From assembly GCA_004555955.1 (NCBI GenBank), contig SFJG01000010.1:1-41192 (forward strand): DNA of 41,192 bases, written 5' to 3'. The translations under genes were made by a program, and so were the position numbers. The notes under the pieces are model-generated. The model saw only the letters and a list, made by a program, of their open reading frames with translations. It ran no database searches and had not been told where the DNA came from. The stretch is from Bacteroidales bacterium (lineage in GTDB: Bacteria > Bacteroidota > Bacteroidia > Bacteroidales > Muribaculaceae). This document shows positions 24,394-30,401 of the stretch, piece after piece; the first letter of the stretch is position 1, and every line of letters begins with the position of its first letter.

Positions 24394-24426
24394 GACCGAC
24401 GCCCACCGGCGCCGGTCTTTTGTTTT
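24394..24426 (+). terminator. trigger factor terminator
   Basis: A GC-rich stem (GACCG/CGGTC outside, CGCC/GGCG inside, CACC loop; 24394-24417) is followed by TTTTGTTTT. It lies 27 nt after the tig stop codon. Confidence 0.85.
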
Positions 24427-24428
24427 AT

Positions 24429-24460
24429 CGGTAAGAGGTAAGAGGTAAGGGGTAAGGGGA
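24429..24460. repeat. short tandem repeat GGTAAGAG / GGTAAGGG
   Basis: Four head-to-tail copies of a 7-bp unit (GTAAGAG twice, then GTAAGGG twice) lie right after the tig terminator. They are followed by AGAGGTGTTTGCCTCT, a small hairpin that could end leftward transcription after the SGNH gene, and by CTCTCC repeats. Confidence 0.6.
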
Positions 24461-24494
24461 AGAGGTGTTTGCCTCTCCACTCTCCGCTCTCCAC

Positions 24495-25499
24495 TCAATC
24501 AGCGTAGACTTGGTTGATGATTTGTCGGGTGATTGTGGGACGCGGGTGGTAGGCGTCGTAGTAGCCGCGATAGTCGGCGGTATAGCTATTGACGCCGGAG
24601 AAGTCGTAGACTGCGTCGATGCCGAAAGTGGCTTGCAGGAATGCCAAATCTGCCGGGTTGAGTTTGATTTTATTGAAAATCGGACAGACGATTACTTTGT
24701 AGTTAGTGTGGTGCTCGTGCAAGAGTGTGGCAATTTCGGTGAGCATCTGAGCTTGTTGCGCGCCGATTGAGGGCTTTGCCACGGTGCCGGGAAAGTCGGT
24801 GAAATAGGCTTTTCGGGTGGGTGTATAGAATGTTCCGGCGGCGATTTCGCGCTCAAAACCGGTCTCTTTCAGCTCGTTGCGTCGGTAGTCGTAGGTGATG
24901 TATTCGTCGGAGACGAAAAATCCTGCGCGCATATAGTCTTTGATTTTGCCGGTAATAGTGTAGTCGGCGTAAGCAACTGTAAAACGGGGAGTGAGGAATG
25001 CTTTGATGTACTGCCATTGGAATCTCGTCTTGCCGCGACCGCCTTCGAGTGCCGGCGGAATGGCAAAGAGGTGGCCTTCGTTGTTTTTTGCCTTCCCGAG
25101 GAGCGTGTTGTCGACGATGAGCAGAGCGTTGGAGAGTTTTCCGCCGAGGCTGTCGATAAGCTCGATTTTCTTGAGCATACCGTAGAGCGATTCGCCGTCG
25201 GCGTTGAAGTGGAAGCAGTGCGCTGCGGGGTCGATGTGCGGTTGCCAGTCGTCTATGAGGAAGTGTACGCTGCGTGAGTTGCCGAAGATAAATGAGTCGT
25301 AGTCTTGATCGGGTAGGTTTTCGATGTAGGTCATTGTGCTGACGTAGCCGATGTTAGGGTTGATGCCTACGTAACATTCGCGCTCGAAAAACGGCGAGTG
25401 GTGGTGGACCACCATAAAGGGGTCTAAAATGATGTAGATTCCCACAACGGCGACAACCGGGCTGACGAATAGTAATATTTTCTTTAAAAACCTCTTCAT
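24495..25499 (-). CDS. SGNH-like protein, partner of the MBOAT acyltransferase
   Basis: The 334-aa protein has one N-terminal membrane anchor (residues about 7-25) and a large outside domain. FGNSRS (72-77) carries the likely nucleophile Ser, as in DltD/AlgJ-like SGNH proteins. YYDAYHP near the C-terminus holds D315 and H318, the expected Asp-His pair. It lies 3 nt after the MBOAT gene, and this pairing is typical of periplasmic O-acylation systems: the MBOAT passes an acyl group across the membrane and the SGNH protein attaches it to a glycan. The target is unknown. Overall similarity to named families is weak. Confidence 0.7.
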   Translation of the reverse strand: MKRFLKKILLFVSPVVAVVGIYIILDPFMVVHHHSPFFERECYVGINPNIGYVSTMTYIENLPDQDYDSFIFGNSRSVHFLIDDWQPHIDPAAHCFHFNADGESLYGMLKKIELIDSLGGKLSNALLIVDNTLLGKAKNNEGHLFAIPPALEGGRGKTRFQWQYIKAFLTPRFTVAYADYTITGKIKDYMRAGFFVSDEYITYDYRRNELKETGFEREIAAGTFYTPTRKAYFTDFPGTVAKPSIGAQQAQMLTEIATLLHEHHTNYKVIVCPIFNKIKLNPADLAFLQATFGIDAVYDFSGVNSYTADYRGYYDAYHPRPTITRQIINQVYAD

Positions 25500-25502
25500 G
25501 CT

Positions 25503-26906
25503 TTAGAACTGAAAATAAATGAATTGCGTAGTGTCGTTGGCTTTCTGAAGGATAGTCAGCAAGATTGCGTAATAGATGGCATAACGCCAGAGCGACGACT
25601 TGATGTCGGCGACGAAGGCTATTGCGTGCGAGCCGTTGCGCCCAATCCATTCTATGAGCAGTGCCACGGAGGTGTAGATGCAAATTGTCAGCGAAAAGTC
25701 GCTGATGCTCAAGCATGGGTTGGTGAACATACATACAAAGTAGTTGCCGGCATCTGCGATTGAGTCGGCGCGGAAGATGGTGAATCCAATCACGACGAGC
25801 AGGAATGTGACGATGCGGCCGACGAGGCGCCGCAAGAATGTCGAGTCGTTGGTGCGGTGGCGAGTGATGATGTAGGGGATGAACAACAGTGCGTTGTATG
25901 CACCCCAAGCGACGAATGTCCAATTTGCACCGTGCCAGAGTCCGCTGACCAAGAAAACGATGCCGACGTTGAGCACCTGACGGGCTTTGCCTCGGCGGTT
26001 TCCGCCAAGCGGGATGTAGAGGTAGTCGCGAAACCACGACATGAGCGACATATGCCAGCGACGCCAAAACTGTGGGATGTCGATGGCGAAGTAGGGGTTG
26101 TCGAAGTTGCGGCTGAGTCGGATGCCGAATAGCTTGGCAACGCCGATTGCGATGTCGCTGTAGCCTGAGAAGTCGGTGTAGATTTGTATGGTGAAAAGCA
26201 CGGCGCCGAAGGCGAGCGTAGCCGTGCCGTAGGAGTGGTAGTCGGCAAAAATTTGGTCGACGATGTGCCCGCAATTGTCGGCGATGGCGAGTTTCTTAAA
26301 GAAGCCCCAGAGCGTTTGTCGCAAACCGTCGACAGTCATGGCGTAGTCGAAACGGCGAGTGGCGGCAAACTGTGGTAGAATCGTTCCGGCGCGCTCGATA
26401 GGTCCGGCAACGAGTTGCGGGAAGAAACTGATGTATGTTGCATAGTCGACGGGGCTATGCGATGCTCGGATTGAGCCGCGGTAGACGTCGATGACGTAAC
26501 TGACGGCTTGCAGCGTGTAGAAGCTGATGCCGATTGGCAGCACAAGGTTAAGCGTCGTAAACGAGGCATCCATGCCGAACTTGTTCAGAATCCCGACAAG
26601 GTTGTCGGCAAAGAAGTCGTAGTATTTAAACACGCCGAGGTTGAGCAGACATAGAGTCACAACCGTGGCGCAAATGGCTTTTGCCGCTTTTCTGCTCGAC
26701 GTGCGCTCTATTAGAATTCCACCGACGTAGGTAACTGCAACAATCGCTACAATCAGCCCGAGAAGTTTCCAATTCCACCAGCCGTAGAATGCCAAACTCG
26801 ACAGGAGTAAAAAGGCATTCTGCCAACACGATTTGCGACAGGCAAACCAGTAAAGCATAAAGGCTATTGGTAGGAAAAATAGGAATTCTAAAGAGTTGAA
26901 AATCAT
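25503..26906 (-). CDS. MBOAT family O-acyltransferase (AlgI/DltB-like)
   Basis: This polytopic membrane protein (467 aa) has the MBOAT signatures FFPQLVAGPIER, FWRRWHMSLMSWFRDYLYIPLGG and SGLWHGANWTF, the last containing the invariant catalytic His. MBOAT proteins of this group hand acetyl or D-alanyl groups to an extracytoplasmic partner. I chose the ATG at 26906 because FNSLEFLFFLPI right after it is the usual family N-terminus; upstream in-frame sequence is not hydrophobic. The following SGNH-like gene is probably co-translated. Which polysaccharide or peptidoglycan is modified cannot be told from sequence. Confidence 0.92.
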   Translation of the reverse strand: MIFNSLEFLFFLPIAFMLYWFACRKSCWQNAFLLLSSLAFYGWWNWKLLGLIVAIVAVTYVGGILIERTSSRKAAKAICATVVTLCLLNLGVFKYYDFFADNLVGILNKFGMDASFTTLNLVLPIGISFYTLQAVSYVIDVYRGSIRASHSPVDYATYISFFPQLVAGPIERAGTILPQFAATRRFDYAMTVDGLRQTLWGFFKKLAIADNCGHIVDQIFADYHSYGTATLAFGAVLFTIQIYTDFSGYSDIAIGVAKLFGIRLSRNFDNPYFAIDIPQFWRRWHMSLMSWFRDYLYIPLGGNRRGKARQVLNVGIVFLVSGLWHGANWTFVAWGAYNALLFIPYIITRHRTNDSTFLRRLVGRIVTFLLVVIGFTIFRADSIADAGNYFVCMFTNPCLSISDFSLTICIYTSVALLIEWIGRNGSHAIAFVADIKSSLWRYAIYYAILLTILQKANDTTQFIYFQF

Positions 26907-26925
26907 ATTTTTATTTGACAAATCA

Positions 26926-26961
26926 ACTGAATCCCCGGCAAGCGTATGCAAGGAATTCAGT
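26926..26961 (-). terminator. imperfect inverted repeat between DUF805 and MBOAT genes
   Basis: On the minus strand ACTGAATTCC (26961-26952) pairs with GGATTCAGT (26934-26926), with one bulged base. It could be a terminator or attenuator between the DUF805 gene and the MBOAT gene 20 nt downstream, though no U-run follows. An operator is equally possible. Confidence 0.35.
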
Positions 26962-26983
26962 CGATGTTCTGTGTATTCGGTTG

Positions 26984-27652
26984 TTAAGGAATGTATTTCG
27001 GGTCTTCGCCATATTCGTTAGGTCCGACCTGTCCGTCTTGGCAGAACCAAATAATCAGGATAATCCATCCGACAAGCGGAATTAAGCCGATTAGCAGGTT
27101 CCAGCCGCTCTTGCCGATGTCGTGGAGTCGGCGCGCACCGATGGCTAATGACGGAATAAGGCATGCTAAGCCGGAAATGTAGTTTAGGCCCGGAATGCAA
27201 CCGAGAAGGAAAGTCATCAGGTATGCCCACCAATATTCGGAACGGCGGCTGCGTCCTTCGAATTCAGCATAGCGCTTCCAAAACATCTTGCAAGCTTCAA
27301 TAAACTCGACTTTACGGAAGCGTCCTTTTTCATTGTATTCGAAATCGTCGCCTTGTCCACCGTATTGCTGTCCACCGTATTGCTGACCACCATATTGCTG
27401 ACCACCGTATTGCTGACCGCCATATTGCTGTCCACCATATTGTTGACCACCATATTGCTGTCCGCCGTATTGCTGACCATCATACGGCTGATTGATAGGC
27501 TGTTGTGGCGGTTGCGGTTGATATAGAGGTGGCTGCTGCGGTTGTTGTGGTTGTGGCGGTTGTTGCTGTATTGCGTCTGCCTTAGTGCCACATTTCGGGC
27601 AGAACATAGCACTGTCGTTAAGCGGCTGTCCGCATTTGCTGCAAAATTTCAT
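26984..27652 (-). CDS. zinc-ribbon and DUF805 membrane protein with Q/Y/G-rich repeat
   Basis: The 222-aa protein has three parts. Residues 1-25 form a zinc ribbon (FCSKCGQP and FCPKCGTK: four Cys). Residues about 28-105 are a low-complexity linker, first Q/P-rich and then eight QQY units, seven of them in GGQQY form. Residues about 115-222 are a DUF805 domain, with KMFWKRYAEFEGRSRRSEYWWAYL and RRLHDIGKSGWNLLIGLIPLVGWI, containing about three membrane helices. DUF805 proteins have no known function. The repeat is encoded by 15-bp tandem units and may vary in copy number between strains. Confidence 0.85.
   Translation of the reverse strand: MKFCSKCGQPLNDSAMFCPKCGTKADAIQQQPPQPQQPQQPPLYQPQPPQQPINQPYDGQQYGGQQYGGQQYGGQQYGGQQYGGQQYGGQQYGGQQYGGQGDDFEYNEKGRFRKVEFIEACKMFWKRYAEFEGRSRRSEYWWAYLMTFLLGCIPGLNYISGLACLIPSLAIGARRLHDIGKSGWNLLIGLIPLVGWIILIIWFCQDGQVGPNEYGEDPKYIP
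27357..27477. repeat. 15-bp coding tandem repeat, eight units
   Basis: Eight imperfect copies of CCACCRTATTGCTGW (plus strand) lie in frame within the DUF805 gene and encode GGQQY. Differences between copies are nearly all at silent positions, so the protein repeat is kept. Confidence 0.9.
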
Positions 27653-27686
27653 AAGTGTTGAATTTTATAAGTGTTATTTACTTGCA

Positions 27687-27694
27687 CAAAAATA
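27687..27694 (-). promoter_or_regulatory. possible -7 box for the DUF805 gene
   Basis: TATTTTTG on the minus strand fits TAnnTTTG, about 35 nt before the ATG. No -33 TTTG is visible. Confidence 0.3.
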
Positions 27695-27753
27695 ATGCTT
27701 TTTTTTGACTTTCTAAGTGAAAAAGCAATAAACTATCCTAAAAAAATGCGTTT

Positions 27754-28875
27754 TCAACTTTCCGGCTCTTTCGGAGAGGCATCGGCAGGTGTTTCCGGCT
27801 TGGGAATGTGGAGCACGTAGCGATGATAGTAGGACAGTAGGAGTGTTGTTAGCGGCAGGGCAATAATAAGCCCGAGAAAGCCCAACAGCGACCCCCAAAC
27901 CGACAACGAAAGTAGGATGATTGCCGGGTTTAGTCCCATCGATTTACCCATGATTTTGGGCGTCAAGTAGAGGTCTTGTATCAGCTGCACCACGCCGTAG
28001 ACAACCATTGCAAGTATGAAAATGTGCCAAAATCCGGTGCCTGTTTCGGCGGCATAGACCATGCAGAGGAACGTCGTGGGGATGATAGAAATTAGTTGCA
28101 AGTAGGGCACCATATTGAGTACGCCAATCGACAGCCCCAAAACGATAGCCATCGGCATGTCGATAATCAAGAATCCCACGCTGAAGAGAATGCCGACGCA
28201 TAGAGCGATGAGTGCTTGTCCGCGGAAGTATTTGTTCATGCTGTATTTCACGTCGTCGACAATGCTGAACACGATATGCTTGTATTTCGCGGGGACGAGC
28301 TCGCGCATACTTGCCATAAAGTTGTCGTAGTCGAGTAGGATGAAGATAAAGTAGAGGAGAACGATGAACCAACTCAAGATTGTGAGCAACAGCGAAATAC
28401 TTCCGCTAACGACGGTCCAAGTGCCCGAAATCGTCGACTTGACGAGTTCCGTCCATTGCTCCTGAGTGAGAAGCGACGAGATGTAGGAGAAGTCGATGTT
28501 GCGGCGTATAAACGAGTCGATTGCTTCGGGTATATAAGGGTTGTCGGGCGACGAAATGTAGCCTTTTATGAGTCGCGACACAGAGACGAGTTCGTCGGCG
28601 ATTGTCGGCACAACGAGATAGAAAAACAGCGCCACTATGCCACATAATTCAATGAGAAACAGCAAGATGGGTATGAAATTGCCGCGAAGTCGGAGTATGC
28701 GCTTGTTAAAAGCCACAAACGGCTCAAAGATGTAGGCAAGCAGGCAAGCCACAAAAAACGGGAGCAAGGCATCGCTGAGGCGATTGAGTAGCCAGAAGAC
28801 TGCCAAAAGGCAACCGGCGCCTATCAGCAGGCGAATAACTCGGTCGAACGTATACGGTCGCGAATCGTTTATCAT
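27754..28875 (-). CDS. AI-2E family transporter (PerM/TqsA-like)
   Basis: The 373-aa inner-membrane protein has eight or so hydrophobic helices and a soluble insertion at about residues 105-150, the usual AI-2E-transporter layout. Family segments include FFVACLLAYIFEPFV near the start, NMVPYLQLISIIPT, and LTPKIMGKSMGLNPAIILLSLSVWGSLLGFLGLIIALPL near the end. Members have been linked to export of autoinducer-2 or to sodium/proton antiport, so the substrate here is open. No neighbour suggests quorum sensing. Confidence 0.9.
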   Translation of the reverse strand: MINDSRPYTFDRVIRLLIGAGCLLAVFWLLNRLSDALLPFFVACLLAYIFEPFVAFNKRILRLRGNFIPILLFLIELCGIVALFFYLVVPTIADELVSVSRLIKGYISSPDNPYIPEAIDSFIRRNIDFSYISSLLTQEQWTELVKSTISGTWTVVSGSISLLLTILSWFIVLLYFIFILLDYDNFMASMRELVPAKYKHIVFSIVDDVKYSMNKYFRGQALIALCVGILFSVGFLIIDMPMAIVLGLSIGVLNMVPYLQLISIIPTTFLCMVYAAETGTGFWHIFILAMVVYGVVQLIQDLYLTPKIMGKSMGLNPAIILLSLSVWGSLLGFLGLIIALPLTTLLLSYYHRYVLHIPKPETPADASPKEPES

Positions 28876-28940
28876 AGTTGTTTCTTTTTAGTTGGTTTCC
28901 GTCCGACAAAACTAAGACATAAATTGCAAAATTACAACTG

Positions 28941-28970
28941 CCGCTGTGAGATTTTTATCACAATTAGCGG
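28941..28970 (-). terminator. hairpin after the 58-aa ORF
   Basis: On the minus strand CCGCT...AGCGG closes an inner TGTGA/TCACA stem. It begins 9 nt after the small ORF stop. The U-run behind it is weak (TTGTAATTTTG). Confidence 0.4.
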
Positions 28971-28979
28971 AAATGCGTC

Positions 28980-29156
28980 TTAACAGAACACTCTGTTTTT
29001 GCAATCGAAATGAGGGCGTTCGCGCAGGTAATAGCTACGGTTGGCGGCAATCTGTTCTTTCCGTTCGTTGCTTTGCTCGTAATCGTCCGGCAGGTATAAG
29101 TGGATACGTCGATTGTCGTGTGCTGCCGGATACCAAAAATCAAATTTCTGAACCAT
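28980..29156 (-). CDS. possible 58-aa protein, unrecognised
   Basis: This short ORF starts MVQKFDFWYPAAHDNRR and ends HFDCKNRVFC. It has its own TAACTTTG -7 box about 27 nt upstream and a hairpin just after the stop, as expected for a real single gene. The stretch RIHLYLPDDYEQSNER resembles the N-terminal part of secreted alpha/beta-hydrolase esterases, where YPV usually follows. Here it turns into a charged segment, so it may be a decayed esterase remnant, but a true small protein is equally possible. The rest of this 465-bp spacer (28876-29340) holds only the regulatory sites listed. The coding call is tentative. Confidence 0.42.
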   Translation of the reverse strand: MVQKFDFWYPAAHDNRRIHLYLPDDYEQSNERKEQIAANRSYYLRERPHFDCKNRVFC

Positions 29157-29182
29157 AGTCTTCTCCTTTGTAAATTATTCTG

Positions 29183-29190
29183 CAAAGTTA
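29183..29190 (-). promoter_or_regulatory. -7 box for the 58-aa ORF
   Basis: TAACTTTG on the minus strand is a perfect TAnnTTTG. The predicted start near 29178 is about 22 nt before the ATG. The -33 region (GTTT) is a partial match. Confidence 0.42.
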
Positions 29191-29249
29191 TTGTATAAAA
29201 TCCGTTAGAAACATACCACGAATGTGGCATTGTGTAACGCTTTGGAGTA

Positions 29250-29265
29250 TACCCTAGATAGGGTA
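29250..29265. promoter_or_regulatory. palindrome TACCCTA-GA-TAGGGTA
   Basis: A 16-bp perfect palindrome with a 2-base centre lies about 50 bp before the predicted rlmN promoter box. A second, smaller one (CCAC-GAAT-GTGG, 29216-29227) lies beside it. Both sit between the divergent 58-aa ORF and rlmN, where a dimeric repressor could control either gene. Confidence 0.4.
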
Positions 29266-29313
29266 GAAAAAAGATTTCTTGGTTGTGCTGTGTGGAATTT
29301 CGCGGATTTGTAT

Positions 29314-29321
29314 TAAATTTG
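29314..29321 (+). promoter_or_regulatory. rlmN -7 box
   Basis: TAAATTTG is a perfect TAnnTTTG. The predicted start near 29326 leaves about 15 nt before the ATG. No -33 TTTG is seen. Confidence 0.4.
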
Positions 29322-29340
29322 CAATTCACGATTGAAATAA

Positions 29341-30384
29341 ATGACGACTGAAGAATTAACGCCCTTATTGGGTATGACAATCGAAGAACTTGCGGAGGTG
29401 GCAGCCGAGTTGTCGATGCCGCGTTTTGCTGCAGGTCAAATGGCACAGTGGCTCTACCAAAAGCGAGTCACCGACATCGATGCTATGACGAATTTGTCGA
29501 AAACGAGTCGCGACCGCTTGAAAAAATCGTACACCGTTGGCAGATACGACCCGTGCGACGTGGCGCGAAGCATCGATGGCACGGCGAAGTATTTGTTTCG
29601 CGCGTGCGGCGACAAGATGATTGAAAGCGTATACATTCCCGACAACGGCCGCGGTTCGGAACGCGCCACGCTGTGTGTATCGTCGCAGGCGGGCTGCAAG
29701 ATGAATTGTTTGTTTTGTATGACAGGTCGCCAGGGATTTCACGGCAATTTGACGTGCCGCGAGATTATCAACCAGATAATGAGCATACCCGAGTCGGAAC
29801 GGTTGACCAACCTCGTGTTTATGGGAATGGGCGAGCCTACCGACAACCTTGCGGAGGTGATGAAGGCAATCCGCATCCTCACGGAGAAGTGGGGATTGGC
29901 ATGGAGTCCGCGGCGCATCACCGTGTCGAGCATCGGCAGGGTGGCGCAGTTGCGCACGCTTCTCGACCAAACGGATGTGCACATTGCCATCAGCGTCCAT
30001 TCGCCTTACAGCGCCGAGCGGCTGCAGCTGATGCCTATCGAGAAGGCGTCGCCTATTGCAAAAGTTATGGCGTTGCTTGCCGACTACGACTTCGCGCATC
30101 AGCGTCGTCTTTCGGTGGAATACATTATGTGGAGCGGGCTTAACGACGATTTGCAGCATGCCGAAGCCTTGCGACGTTTGCTCCGCAACACCGATGCGCG
30201 TGTCAACCTAATCCGCTTCCACGCCATTCCCGGTGCCGCCTTGAAGACATCAGACGAGCAGAGGATGGTCGACTTTCGCGACTATCTTAACAGCCACGGC
30301 GTGATTTGCACGATACGTCGCTCCCGCGGCGAAGATATATTTGCAGCCTGCGGTATGCTCGCCGGCAAAAATTTGAATAACTAA
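29341..30384 (+). CDS. rlmN: dual-specificity 23S rRNA A2503 / tRNA A37 C2-methyltransferase
   Basis: RlmN is a radical-SAM enzyme that methylates C2 of A2503 in 23S rRNA and of A37 in some tRNAs. The 347-aa protein has the iron-sulfur motif CKMNCLFC (C119, C123, C126). The two further cysteines of its mechanism are C112 (ATLCVSSQ) and C337 (FAACGML). MGMGEPTDN is the SAM-binding GE-type motif. The length is normal. The tRNA-Gln(CUG) in this window carries G at position 37 rather than A. The next gene starts 17 nt downstream, so the two may share a transcript. Confidence 0.95.
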   Translation: MTTEELTPLLGMTIEELAEVAAELSMPRFAAGQMAQWLYQKRVTDIDAMTNLSKTSRDRLKKSYTVGRYDPCDVARSIDGTAKYLFRACGDKMIESVYIPDNGRGSERATLCVSSQAGCKMNCLFCMTGRQGFHGNLTCREIINQIMSIPESERLTNLVFMGMGEPTDNLAEVMKAIRILTEKWGLAWSPRRITVSSIGRVAQLRTLLDQTDVHIAISVHSPYSAERLQLMPIEKASPIAKVMALLADYDFAHQRRLSVEYIMWSGLNDDLQHAEALRRLLRNTDARVNLIRFHAIPGAALKTSDEQRMVDFRDYLNSHGVICTIRRSRGEDIFAACGMLAGKNLNN

Positions 30385-30401
30385 CGTAAAATCATACAAC
30401 T

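Noticed and set aside
27357..27477. Possible CRISPR-like array
   Set aside because: The repeats are contiguous 15-bp units without spacers, in frame within a gene.
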